The position numbers and the translations under genes were made by a program. The notes below the pieces were generated by a model. That model did no database searches. It saw only the letters and a list, made by a program, of their open reading frames with translations, and had not been told where the DNA came from. A stretch of 64,000 nucleotides of DNA from Thermoplasmatales archaeon (GTDB taxonomy: Archaea > Thermoplasmatota > Thermoplasmata > Thermoplasmatales > Thermoplasmataceae). Shown here piece by piece: positions 21,831-30,725 of the stretch; the first letter of the stretch is position 1; each line of letters opens with the position of its first letter. Location: contig JACWAH010000024.1 in NCBI GenBank assembly GCA_014874365.1, positions 124,001-188,000 on the forward strand, written 5' to 3'.

Positions 21831-22517
21831 ATGGACTACAGACCGCATATGACCGCGGATGAGGTGGAGATAAGAAAGCAATGGCATGAGTCCACTTATA
21901 GGAGAATGGAAGAGCTGAAGACAATCCGCAGGCAATATCTCGGCCGAAAAATTATAGTTCCTAAGGAGGTGCCGCCACCCGCTTGGATGAGCAAAGTTCT
22001 GGGAAAAACTATTCTTGAGAATGTAAGAGAAAGTGACAGGGTATTGGACATGGGCACCGGCAGTGGAATCAATGCAATTCTTGCAGCTTCGAAGTCTTCT
22101 AGCGTACTGGCAGTCGACGTGAATCCATACTGCGTGGATATCGGCCGGAGAAATGCAGCCAGGAACGGAGTAGGGGCCAGAATAGAATTCAGGGAAAGCG
22201 ACCTTTTCAGCAGGGTGGATGGCAAGTTCGATCTCATAATCTTTGATCCCCAATTCAGATGGTTTGCTCCAAGGGACATAAGGGAGGTTGCTGTGGCTGA
22301 TGAGAATTTCAGAACCATGACAGCTTTTTTCCACGAAGTTCATAATTACATGAAACCTGAAGGCAGAATCCTGATGTTATATGGGGACTCAGGCGACCCT
22401 AATTATTTTATGAGCCTCATAGACCAAGGCAATTTCAAGAAAACTCTAATGCGCAAAAGATATATTGAGCGCTTTGGCAAGAAATGGGGATATTATGCCT
22501 GGAGACTGACACTTTAA
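21831..22517 (+). CDS. Class I SAM-dependent methyltransferase, PrmC/HemK-like
   Basis: A 228-residue methyltransferase. Motif I is VLDMGTGSGI at residues 71-80 and motif II ends in LAVDVNPYCVDIGRRNA. The post-II position, where PrmC/HemK enzymes have NPPY, reads FDPQFRW, so an amino group on a different substrate or a changed active site is possible. An N-terminal helical segment of about 50 residues precedes the fold. The gene has its own TATA-like element and is probably leaderless. Confidence 0.72.
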   Translation: MDYRPHMTADEVEIRKQWHESTYRRMEELKTIRRQYLGRKIIVPKEVPPPAWMSKVLGKTILENVRESDRVLDMGTGSGINAILAASKSSSVLAVDVNPYCVDIGRRNAARNGVGARIEFRESDLFSRVDGKFDLIIFDPQFRWFAPRDIREVAVADENFRTMTAFFHEVHNYMKPEGRILMLYGDSGDPNYFMSLIDQGNFKKTLMRKRYIERFGKKWGYYAWRLTL

Positions 22518-22908
22518 TATGGGACGTGAAGTGATGAGAACTATTAGTTCCCCAATCAGCTACCATAGGGGAAAGCATTTGTTATCTGAAGTCGGCTTAC
22601 AGCATGGACCAATTAATCTGTTTGGTTCACCAGGCTTTCATATTTTCGTGTAGTTTCATGGAAAAGCAGCAGATTTACGTGCCTTTAGACTGCAAAATAC
22701 TTCAGGCGTTCATCATTTCTGAAAACAGGAGGTATATTCTGTTTTAGTGCAATCTTTAAAGGTTCATCGTACTTTTGTATGGGTTCCAATTGATTGGATA
22801 ACAGAGAACGCCAGTTTTCCAAGGGTTGTGGAAGTTACCGTAAATATGAAGAGGATATTCTCTGAGTGATCAATGGGAAATCCTTAATTTGTTTCTTTGG
22901 ACCGGAGA
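22518..22908. other. Gap with no recognisable gene
   Basis: About 390 bases between the methyltransferase and the convergent 654-residue gene. No long frame, tRNA or clear repeat is visible. Confidence 0.4.
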
Positions 22909-24873
22909 TCAGAATGGCAATGAATTAATCGCAGCCCAGTCTCCTAATCCCTTTATTTCTGAGATGTAATTTATGTGGTCGGCACGAGAAGATCGCTTCC
23001 AGTGTTCATACATGCCCCGAACGAACTGCTGCTCGACCCCGCGTTCCACCACGTAATAATTGGTTACGATTCCGTGCTTTACCGTCAAGCTGTTGAACAA
23101 CGGGCCTGTGTATCTGTTGACAACCTCACTATAAAAATCATTGAAGTAGCTCGTCTCAATAACAAATTCTACTATTTTGTTTGTCTTATTGATAATGGTG
23201 TGCTTGCCTCTTCCCTTAATGTCAAGCGTTGAAAGTTTTGAAACTAGGCGATTTTCCCTGCTGTTCGCCACTGTCTTCGGGATATAAGTTCCTTCGTTTT
23301 GAAAAACGCCCATGACGTCTGTTTCAAGTTGTTTTTTCGTAGGCTCCCACACGGTCTTGATTACTGTAAAATTATTCAGATCGTTTCCAAGACCCTCATA
23401 TTCCTTCAGAAGCAAGGGATAATTCCAAAATCTTTCACCAATGTAAGTGAGTTCCTTTTTGAATGGTATTTCTTCCTGCAGAAATTCTTCTATTATTTTG
23501 TTAGCAATTTCGTTCGTGCTTCGATGAAATTCAATACAAATGTGCAGATCTTCGCCAACTTGAAGAATGTCTGGCACCACTCTGCAACCCGGTGCAGATG
23601 TCACCTTTTCAATCAGTGGTAGAATAAATCTTGGGGCATTCCCGCGAATAATACCGTTCAAAGAAAGAAGCTGCTCGCCGCCTCCCCATGATTTTACGTA
23701 TTTCCTGGCAGATTCGTATTCAAGTTCATTGGGGTGCTGGCCAATATTCTGGGATAGATACCAGCTCCCATTTTCATTGAATAAAAGGTGGAACCGTTCA
23801 CCGGATTTTCTGGGTCTTAAAACGTTTGCCTTGGTTACAGGTGGCAGGAGTCCTTTAACTGAGAGAATGGCACAGTGGTTCAGAGTCCCGCCTGCCATAC
23901 GCTTTTCTTTTGCAGGTAAACTTTCCATTCCAGCTAAGTTGTATTCCAACCACCTCTTATAGTCCGAAAAATAAGTCAATTGGGGTCTCCAATCCGGCAC
24001 GTCCTCTGCGGAGGAGTAGAAAATATTGAGCCAGTCATTGGAGAGAGCCGATGGGATAATCTCAAGAACTCTTAACAATCCATCTTTAAAAGTATGGATT
24101 GCTCCCACAGTAATCACTCTTTTATCGTTCTTTCTATTATTGATATAGGTCAAGTAATCATTCCCGGTTTTAGCGCTATACAGTTCTTGTTCCACAATCG
24201 TATGCAACCTTTCTTCTGTACGGGGGATTTCACTGGGAATGACTATTCCAAAGATATTTTCGCTTCCGTAGGGCAACTTGTTTATCCTGACCCAGTCATT
24301 CCCCATGGGGTTATTTTTCTCAGTCAATTCAATTTTAGGAGGAATCAAGTCGATTATCGCAACTTGCAATCCTATACTGTTGTCAATCTTTGAAAAAATC
24401 TCTGTGAATCCCTCAGAAACGCCCAGGTAATCCAGTGAAAATCCTTCTATTCCGGAAGTTTCAAGAGATATTATATCAGATACGAGCTTAATCTCTGAAT
24501 TATGAAACAGGAACTCCGCATGGAAAATTCCATTCTTGAGCCAGAAGTATGTAAGGGCGACAGAGTTTAACCCGATTAAATTCATCAAAAGTTTGACGTA
24601 ATTGATGGTAAGGTTCTCCTCTACCTTCACTCTCCAGACCCCTTCGGCCTCAACTGCATCGAATTCCCTTAAGAAGATTCTGAGTTCCCTACTCTTTTCA
24701 GAGTTCTCAGGGAAAAAATAAGTGATCTCTGCTTTCTTTTCGGTCAGGCGGAGTCCGCCAGCGGCGCTGATCCCGAACTCTTTTGATAACTCGGAAATCT
24801 TCGTTTTGGCAGTAAACGAAATTCTTAACACTCTGTCAAGTTTGTCGATTTTGCTTAGGATTCCAGGTGTCAA
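22909..24873 (-). CDS. Large hypothetical protein with duplicated domain, paralogue of the upstream gene
   Basis: A 654-residue protein of no family I recognise. Its first ~310 residues match the whole of the upstream 312-residue protein: shared points include GVWR[IV]K, FLFH[HN]S[DE]IK, DY[LF]G.[ST]EG, SKID and IIP..LS..WL. The C-terminal half repeats part of the pattern (ICIEFHRSTNEIANKIIEEF followed by LTYIGERF), so the protein seems built of two related modules. No membrane segment or signal is visible. It starts at TTG behind a G-rich GAGGGG site. The FxFH...I..I pattern recalls the sensor half of Thermoplasmata HTH-10 regulators, but no HTH is present; that link is only a guess. Confidence 0.65.
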   Translation of the reverse strand: MTPGILSKIDKLDRVLRISFTAKTKISELSKEFGISAAGGLRLTEKKAEITYFFPENSEKSRELRIFLREFDAVEAEGVWRVKVEENLTINYVKLLMNLIGLNSVALTYFWLKNGIFHAEFLFHNSEIKLVSDIISLETSGIEGFSLDYLGVSEGFTEIFSKIDNSIGLQVAIIDLIPPKIELTEKNNPMGNDWVRINKLPYGSENIFGIVIPSEIPRTEERLHTIVEQELYSAKTGNDYLTYINNRKNDKRVITVGAIHTFKDGLLRVLEIIPSALSNDWLNIFYSSAEDVPDWRPQLTYFSDYKRWLEYNLAGMESLPAKEKRMAGGTLNHCAILSVKGLLPPVTKANVLRPRKSGERFHLLFNENGSWYLSQNIGQHPNELEYESARKYVKSWGGGEQLLSLNGIIRGNAPRFILPLIEKVTSAPGCRVVPDILQVGEDLHICIEFHRSTNEIANKIIEEFLQEEIPFKKELTYIGERFWNYPLLLKEYEGLGNDLNNFTVIKTVWEPTKKQLETDVMGVFQNEGTYIPKTVANSRENRLVSKLSTLDIKGRGKHTIINKTNKIVEFVIETSYFNDFYSEVVNRYTGPLFNSLTVKHGIVTNYYVVERGVEQQFVRGMYEHWKRSSRADHINYISEIKGLGDWAAINSLPF

Positions 24874-24987
24874 ATTCCCCTCGAATTCAATGCGCCTTCC
24901 TACTTAGATTTATTGGTGGAATCTTCCAACAAGTCGTGGTAAAGAGCCGGCAGGCCATTTTGCATTTTCGAGTAATGGTATTGAACT

Positions 24988-25926
24988 TCAGGACTCCCTT
25001 TTTGCCCAGCTGCTGAATGAGGTGAAACTGGTGAGTACCGGTTTCCAGCTACTGAAGTCATCAACAGTCGCTTTCCACACTGAGAGCCACTCTTGTGATA
25101 AAATCGCCGGAATAATCACGGTTGCATTGAATTTAGGGCTCTTGAATTCATGCATTCTTCCAATGGTAGCGACCCTGGCAGTATTCAATTCTTTGTTCAC
25201 ATAGCTGGAATAGGGGTTTTCGGCAAATCCCTGATAGATCGAGTTTTTTTCTATCATCAGGAAATTTTTCAACTTGGGGGATTTCCCGTTTGTAAAGTAG
25301 ATCCCATTCCCTTTTTCCCCTCCATATGGATTCTTCAAGATTCTTGTCCATGAATCTCCAAAGGGATCAATTTCAGGCTTTAGAGATTCAGGCGGGATTG
25401 TACTTTCTACTTCAGCCACATACAGGCCCATTCTTTCGTCTATTTTTGAAAGCACGGTGAGGTAACCTTCGGTGGGGCCAAAATAATCAATAGTCAGGCT
25501 CATAGGTTTTGAGGAAATGTCCATCACGATATTGGAAACCTTCTTGATGTCAGAATGATGGAAAAGGAAACCCGCCTGGTATTGCCCCTTCTCGAACCAC
25601 AAATCAGTAATGATCGAGGATGGAACTTCAATCAGGTCTTTGACTATCTGTACGGGCTCGCTGGGTTCCGGGATCTCCCTCTTTATTCTCCATACTCCAT
25701 TCTTCTCTATAGCGTTGTACTGACGCAGAAACATTGCAGTATCCCTGCTTATGTTCTGTTTACTCGAAAAGTAGTATGTGCCTTCGGTATATTTGTCACC
25801 GAAATAGAGGCCAAGATACGCACTTATCTTGAATTTCTTCGAATGCTCCCCAAACTTGGTCTCAGACTGCATAGTTAATCTAAGTTCAGTGTCAAGCTTG
25901 TTTAGGGTGTCGGGCAAAGAAGTCAT
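24988..25926 (-). CDS. Hypothetical protein, paralogue of the N-terminal half of the 654-residue neighbour
   Basis: A 312-residue soluble protein beginning MTSLPDTLNKLDTELRL. It aligns along its length with the first ~310 residues of the gene downstream, so the pair arose by duplication, either with loss or gain of the second module. Conserved residues such as those in GFLFHHSDIKKVSNIV and the final aromatic block (SFTSFSSWAKRES) suggest a shared fold. The gap to the neighbour is 114 bases on the same strand and the two may be one transcript. Function unknown. Confidence 0.65.
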   Translation of the reverse strand: MTSLPDTLNKLDTELRLTMQSETKFGEHSKKFKISAYLGLYFGDKYTEGTYYFSSKQNISRDTAMFLRQYNAIEKNGVWRIKREIPEPSEPVQIVKDLIEVPSSIITDLWFEKGQYQAGFLFHHSDIKKVSNIVMDISSKPMSLTIDYFGPTEGYLTVLSKIDERMGLYVAEVESTIPPESLKPEIDPFGDSWTRILKNPYGGEKGNGIYFTNGKSPKLKNFLMIEKNSIYQGFAENPYSSYVNKELNTARVATIGRMHEFKSPKFNATVIIPAILSQEWLSVWKATVDDFSSWKPVLTSFTSFSSWAKRES

Positions 25927-26278
25927 CGAACCACAACCAAATTGTTCAGTCCTGGCGATTTAATCCAGAGGGGAAATGAAAGCTTGAAAGTCTTACCGCA
26001 GGAATAAGGATAATATATTACACGAACCACTAAACCCTCATGATCATTTCTCATAAATCAATTTCCCGTTTTCCTTCTCCGATGCTGAGCACTACTTTTA
26101 CATTTTGTTCCTCATTTTTCGAATTTAATAAAACCTAGCTTTCGAGATAGATACTGGGGAGATGCATATAGCTAATGCTTCAGTCCATTTGCGTTTGTTA
26201 ATTATGACTAAAACTTCCATCATCAGGTGAATTCGCCAAGATTATTAGTTAATGCAAGATTAACTTGAGCAGGGTACC
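25927..26278. other. Intergenic region between divergent genes
   Basis: About 350 AT-rich bases between the paralogue gene and the methyltransferase at 26279. It should hold both promoters. TATTAGTTAATG near 26245-26256 is suitably placed for the right-hand gene. I see no RNA gene. Confidence 0.4.
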
Positions 26279-27037
26279 ATGGAAAAGGAGAAAGACTTAT
26301 TCAGCGGTAAAACAGAGGCTTATGCTAAGCACAGACCTACCTATCCAAAGGAAGTTCTGGAGGTCCTGAGCGACAAATACCAGTTCAATTCGAAAATGTT
26401 CGTAGCGGATATCGGTAGTGGAACTGGTATATTATCAAGAATGTTTCTGGAAAATGGAAACACCGTAACCTGCGTAGATCCCAGCGACGAAATGCTGGAC
26501 AAGGCACGGGAAGAACTGAAGGAGTTTCCAAATGTCCAATTTGTAAGGGGACACGCAGAGAGCACTGGGCTTAAAGATGGCAGCGTTAACCTCATAGCGG
26601 CAGGACAATCATTTCACTGGTTTAAACCCGATAAAGCCAAAGTTGAATTCAAAAGAATACTCAGGGGGCCAAACGTAGTTGCGATGATCTGGAACGACAG
26701 GGAAGAAAGCATCAATAGTTTCAACGCAGAGTATGAAAGAATCTGCAGGAAATATAGCCCTAAATACCATTCTACTGGTAGCATGAGCGTCTCAGAGGAG
26801 GCAATATCGGACTTTTTTGGCTGGTCCCACGACTATTATGAATTCAAGAACAACCAGGAGTTGGACCTGGATGGTATTATTGGAAGGTATTCGTCGGCCT
26901 CGTACAGTATCCCAAAAAGCGATGAAAATTACAGATCCCTGGTAACTGAGTTCACGGAGGCGTTTTCTGCGTTCAGCTCAAATAATAAGGTTACCCTGAA
27001 GTACAACACCAGAATGTTTGTTGGGCACCTTAAATAG
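26279..27037 (+). CDS. Class I SAM-dependent methyltransferase (Methyltransf_11 type)
   Basis: A 252-residue methyltransferase. FSGKTEAYAKHRPTYP at the N-terminus, VADIGSGTGILSRMF as SAM motif I, and CVDPSDEMLDKARE as motif II are typical of the UbiE/trans-aconitate methyltransferase-like group that starts with a RP.YP motif. AAGQSFHWF marks motif post-II. The acceptor substrate is unknown. A second methyltransferase lies just downstream on the other strand. Confidence 0.8.
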   Translation: MEKEKDLFSGKTEAYAKHRPTYPKEVLEVLSDKYQFNSKMFVADIGSGTGILSRMFLENGNTVTCVDPSDEMLDKAREELKEFPNVQFVRGHAESTGLKDGSVNLIAAGQSFHWFKPDKAKVEFKRILRGPNVVAMIWNDREESINSFNAEYERICRKYSPKYHSTGSMSVSEEAISDFFGWSHDYYEFKNNQELDLDGIIGRYSSASYSIPKSDENYRSLVTEFTEAFSAFSSNNKVTLKYNTRMFVGHLK

Positions 27038-27135
27038 CCAAATTTTGATGAAATTTAGCGTGATAATACAGAATGCGGATTCACCAAATTGACTTCTCAA
27101 GTTGGAATCTCTTGAGCAATTTTGGGTAGCTATTA

Positions 27136-27876
27136 TTACGGCTTTCTAGAAATTATGACCCCTCTGGATTTGATAAAGGAATTCCCATCAAAGCCAATCC
27201 TTTCATGAAAATAGCTCTTGTTTTGCTCAAGGAGCTTGACGCAGGCTGTTCCCTCTGCAGATTCCCTCTTAACTGGACTTAGCCACTTTTCAAAGGAAAC
27301 TCTCTCTTCCTGGACTTCACTGAATGTAATTTCGAATCCCGATTCAATAATCAGTTTCTTCCAGGAAATGAAAGATTCCGCCCCCACATGTGATGGATCC
27401 CGTATTATTTCCATTTTGTTGAAAAGGTCCTCAGTATCCATCTCCGGTGCAATCATGTCCACGAAGCCGAAGTACCCGCCGTGCTTGAGTATCCTGAAGG
27501 TTTCGGCCAGAAATCTGGCCTTGTGCTGAAAATGGTGTGCTGCCCGTCGACAGGTTGCAAGGTCAAATGTGTTTGAGAGAAAAGGCACATTCTCTACGTC
27601 CCCAAGAACAAATATTATATTATCAAGGTTTTTGCCAGAAGCAAGCAGTCTCGCCTGGCTCATCATCTCTTCAGTCTTGTCGAAAGCTATTACAAATTTG
27701 GAACGTTCTGAAATTCTAACTGCCGTAAAACCAGTTCCTGTCGCTAGATCTATAGAAGCAGCATTCTTAAGACCTGGAAGGTTTCTCATAAGAGTGAGAA
27801 GGTCCCCCCCCTCCGCGTGAGACTGGCTTTTTGAATAATCGTCGGCATGTTCGGTGAATAAGTCCGGAGACGCCAT
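27136..27876 (-). CDS. Class I SAM-dependent methyltransferase (UbiE/COQ5-like)
   Basis: A 246-residue methyltransferase. SIDLATGTGFTAVRI is SAM motif I, IAFDKTEEMMSQARLLA motif II, and FDLATCRRAAHHFQ with FLAETFRILKHGGYFGFVDM are the later core strands, close to the UbiE/menaquinone methylase group. No quinone genes are adjacent, so the substrate stays open. It is convergent with the methyltransferase at 26279 and does not look like its recent duplicate. Confidence 0.8.
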   Translation of the reverse strand: MASPDLFTEHADDYSKSQSHAEGGDLLTLMRNLPGLKNAASIDLATGTGFTAVRISERSKFVIAFDKTEEMMSQARLLASGKNLDNIIFVLGDVENVPFLSNTFDLATCRRAAHHFQHKARFLAETFRILKHGGYFGFVDMIAPEMDTEDLFNKMEIIRDPSHVGAESFISWKKLIIESGFEITFSEVQEERVSFEKWLSPVKRESAEGTACVKLLEQNKSYFHERIGFDGNSFIKSRGVIISRKP

Positions 27877-27943
27877 GGGAAGGAAATCAGCAATGGCTAT
27901 AAAAGAATGGCTTGGAAATGCATTGGATGGCAGTCTCTGCAGA

Positions 27944-28162
27944 TCAGTCTTTTAAATTAACATCCAGTAGTTTCCTGGATTTTGTGCGACCGGATCGTAT
28001 ACTAATATCCGCTGCTGAAACTCCATAAAAAAGGGCAACCTGTTTTATAACATCCAGATTGGCCCTGTTGTTTTGCCTTTCCACGCTGGTGTAAACTATC
28101 AGGTAGTCACCGGTTTTCTCCGGTTTCCGGTTGCCTTTCTTTACCCGAACCTCAATCTGCAT
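27944..28162 (-). CDS. DUF167 (YggU) family protein
   Basis: A 72-residue protein. EVRVKKGNRKPE, NNRANLDVIKQVALFYGVSAADISI and the C-terminal SGRTKSRKLLDV match the DUF167/YggU fold, a small alpha/beta domain of unknown role found in all domains of life. It lies 12 bases downstream of fhs on the same strand and may share its transcript. Confidence 0.8.
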   Translation of the reverse strand: MQIEVRVKKGNRKPEKTGDYLIVYTSVERQNNRANLDVIKQVALFYGVSAADISIRSGRTKSRKLLDVNLKD

Positions 28163-28174
28163 TCTCTTAATGGA

Positions 28175-29806
28175 TCAGGAGAGTCCTATTATATCCCCTG
28201 ATTCAGTGATGTCTATACCTTCAGACGCAGGTACTCTCGGCAATCCAGGCATTGTCATGACGTCCCCTGTCATGGGCACCAGGAAACCAGCTCCAGAAGA
28301 TATGGCGATTCTTGCAACGTTTAAGGCAAAACCTTCGGGCACATTCAGTAACGCTGGGTTATCACTAAGAGAGTTCTGGGTCTTAGCCATGCAAATAGGC
28401 AGGTCCGCCAAGCCGGTTTTTTCTATTAGCTTAATATCTTTAAGGGCCTGTTTTCCGTATTTTACAGAGCTAGCACCGTAAATTTTTGTTGCTATTTTTT
28501 CAATCTTGGTCTTTATGGGATCATTAAATTCATAGGCATACTTTAATCGAATAGGTTCCTGACTGATATGATTCAAAACTTCTTTGGCAAGTTCTATCCC
28601 ACCGGAACCGCCATCTGTGTAAACGTCTGACATCACTACTGTCACGTTTTTGGATCTAAGCAAGGAAATCAAGGTATCTATCTCTTTTTTGGTGTCCGTA
28701 GGAAACCTGTTCAGTGCGACCACAGGTTCGACTCCAAATGATCTGATGATGGCAACATGCCTGAGCAGGTTTTTAGATCCCTCTTCCACGCCTTTCAGGT
28801 CTTCAGCAGAAAGATCTTTCACTCCCGCGTGATGTTTCATTGCCCTGAGGGTACCCACGATTACTATTGCATTTACCGGCATCGATCCAACTCTGGAGAC
28901 CAAATCAAGGAATTTTTCAGCACCAAGGTCGGATCCAAACCCGGCTTCAGTGACAAGGTAATCGGATGTTTTCAGGGCGAGATCATCCGCCATCATACTT
29001 GAAGTACCATGTGCAATGTTTCCGAATGGCCCAGAATGTATGAAAGCTGGTACACCTTCGGTGGTTTGCGCTATGTTTGGTTTCAGGGCATCAACAAGCA
29101 GGGCAGACATCGCGCCATGGGCATTGATCTGGGAAGCGAATATGGGTTCACCTGTGTAACTTCTTGCAACCATCATTTTCCCCAATCTTTCCTTAAGATC
29201 TGAATAAGACCTGCTTAGTCCCAATATTGCCATGATTTCGGAAGCCGGCGTTATGACAAATCTGTCCATTGCGATAGCACCAAAGTCTTTCCCTCCGACT
29301 CCAACAGCAATTGATCTAAGGGATCTATCATTCATATCAATGGTTCTTGGAAAAAGAATCTCTTTTGGGTCTATGTTCAGCTTGTTCCCAAAATACATGT
29401 GGTTGTTGATTAAGGCGGAAAGCAGATTATGGGCGGCAGATACTGCTGGAAAATCGCCTGTGAAAATGAGATTAATTTTATCACTTGGTTCAACCTTGGA
29501 CTTGCCTCCACCCGTTGCACCTCCTTTGACCCCAAAACATGGCCCAAGCGACGGTTCACGAATTGCAATACAGACTTTCTTTCCGAGTTGCTGAAGTGCC
29601 TGCCCAAGCCCAATCACTGTAGTGGTCTTGCCTTCGCCTGCAGGGGTCGGGGTCATGGCCGTTACCAGAATCAACTTTCCCTTTCTTTCTCTCTTAAATG
29701 CAGGATTATCAAGGGGAATCTTGGCAATATGTTTGCCATAGGGCTCTATGGAATCCACGGGAATATCAAGTTTGCCAACAATCTCAGAAATGTGCCTGAA
29801 AGCCAT
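28175..29806 (-). CDS. fhs: Formate--tetrahydrofolate ligase
   Basis: A 543-residue enzyme that makes 10-formyltetrahydrofolate from formate, ATP and tetrahydrofolate. The P-loop TPTPAGEGKTTTVIGLGQAL is near residue 52, followed by GVKGGATGGGKS and later EAGFGSDLGAEKF, all diagnostic. It supplies one-carbon units for purines and thymidylate, in keeping with folate (not tetrahydromethanopterin) use reported in Thermoplasma relatives. The length matches the family. Confidence 0.95.
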   Translation of the reverse strand: MAFRHISEIVGKLDIPVDSIEPYGKHIAKIPLDNPAFKRERKGKLILVTAMTPTPAGEGKTTTVIGLGQALQQLGKKVCIAIREPSLGPCFGVKGGATGGGKSKVEPSDKINLIFTGDFPAVSAAHNLLSALINNHMYFGNKLNIDPKEILFPRTIDMNDRSLRSIAVGVGGKDFGAIAMDRFVITPASEIMAILGLSRSYSDLKERLGKMMVARSYTGEPIFASQINAHGAMSALLVDALKPNIAQTTEGVPAFIHSGPFGNIAHGTSSMMADDLALKTSDYLVTEAGFGSDLGAEKFLDLVSRVGSMPVNAIVIVGTLRAMKHHAGVKDLSAEDLKGVEEGSKNLLRHVAIIRSFGVEPVVALNRFPTDTKKEIDTLISLLRSKNVTVVMSDVYTDGGSGGIELAKEVLNHISQEPIRLKYAYEFNDPIKTKIEKIATKIYGASSVKYGKQALKDIKLIEKTGLADLPICMAKTQNSLSDNPALLNVPEGFALNVARIAISSGAGFLVPMTGDVMTMPGLPRVPASEGIDITESGDIIGLS

Positions 29807-29988
29807 TTAAATCAACCGGGAACCGCAACTTCAAAAATAACCCTTGCCATTAACATATTCGTGTATCAGCTTATATCGGTCAACATAACACTGCAAGTAA
29901 TCGAGTCAAATTGAGCGCTATACCTTGTGGGTGAGGCGCCCAATTTAAGCATGACTTACAAAGCTTGCTTGATCAGCGGGGTCTTTTT

Positions 29989-30001
29989 ACCTCACGGGTA
30001 A
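29989..30001. promoter_or_regulatory. Short inverted repeat upstream of the sulfur operon
   Basis: TTACC and GGTAA face each other around a TCACG centre, about 50 bases before the first gene of the DsrE-TusA-SQR operon and just upstream of its likely TATA (AATAAAAG near 30012-30019). It could be an operator; the match is short. Confidence 0.25.
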
Positions 30002-30048
30002 GGTAACACCAATAAAAGCAATCAGTCGATCATGCACTTGGTGGAAAC

Positions 30049-30462
30049 ATGTCCAACAAGGTATCTTTAATACTGTTTTCCGGAAACATTGACAAACTGA
30101 TGGCAGGATCCATAATCGCTTCTGGTGCAGTTGCAAATGAGATGGAGGTTAACATATTCGTTACATTCTGGGCTTTGCTGCAACTGAAGAAGAATGGTGC
30201 CCCTCCTCCGACATTGAGTCCGGAAGCTGGTAAAATGGCTCCTCAGATAATGAAGGTAATGAAAGAAAAGAAAATCCCTTCATGGCTTGACACGATAAAA
30301 CAAATCAGCGAGATAGGAAAAGTCAACGTATATGGCTGCTCAATGTTTGCAGACCTCCTGGAAATGAATAAGGATGAGTTTGATCCGATCATGAAAGACC
30401 TGATAGGTGTTTCACAGTTCGTGGATATGTCAAAAGATTCCAGCATGACCCTGTTTCTCTAA
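30049..30462 (+). CDS. DsrE/DsrF-like sulfur-transfer family protein
   Basis: A 137-residue protein of the DsrE2-like group. KVSLILFSGNIDKLMAGSIIASGAVANEMEVNIFVTFWAL is the classic start and VNVYGCSMFADLL contains Cys97, the position that carries persulfide in active members. It heads an operon with TusA, an SQR-like oxidoreductase and DUF1641, a setting linked to handling of sulfane sulfur or thiosulfate in archaea and bacteria. Confidence 0.82.
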   Translation: MSNKVSLILFSGNIDKLMAGSIIASGAVANEMEVNIFVTFWALLQLKKNGAPPPTLSPEAGKMAPQIMKVMKEKKIPSWLDTIKQISEIGKVNVYGCSMFADLLEMNKDEFDPIMKDLIGVSQFVDMSKDSSMTLFL

Positions 30463-30477
30463 TCAAGAGGTGAAAAT

Positions 30478-30717
30478 ATGGATGAAGTAAAACCAACCAA
30501 AGTGATAGATGCGAGAGGAAGTTTCTGTCCCGGGCCGCTGATGGAATTGATAAAGGCGTACAAGCAGGGTAAGGTAGGCGATGTGATCTCAGTGTATTCT
30601 ACAGACAATGGAACCAAGAAAGACGCGCCTGAATGGATTAAGAAATCAGGCAACGAACTAATAGGAATATTTGATCGCAGCGGATACTTCGAAATCGTGA
30701 TGAGAAAGTCCAAGTAG
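30478..30717 (+). CDS. tusA: TusA-family sulfur carrier
   Basis: A 79-residue protein with the motif [17 protein letters not shown]; Cys17 in CPGP is the sulfur-carrying residue. TusA proteins shuttle persulfide sulfur between enzymes, and in sulfur oxidisers partner DsrE proteins. A Shine-Dalgarno site GAGGTGA precedes the ATG, so this internal gene is read from a polycistronic message. Confidence 0.88.
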   Translation: MDEVKPTKVIDARGSFCPGPLMELIKAYKQGKVGDVISVYSTDNGTKKDAPEWIKKSGNELIGIFDRSGYFEIVMRKSK

Positions 30718-30725
30718 TGGAATTC

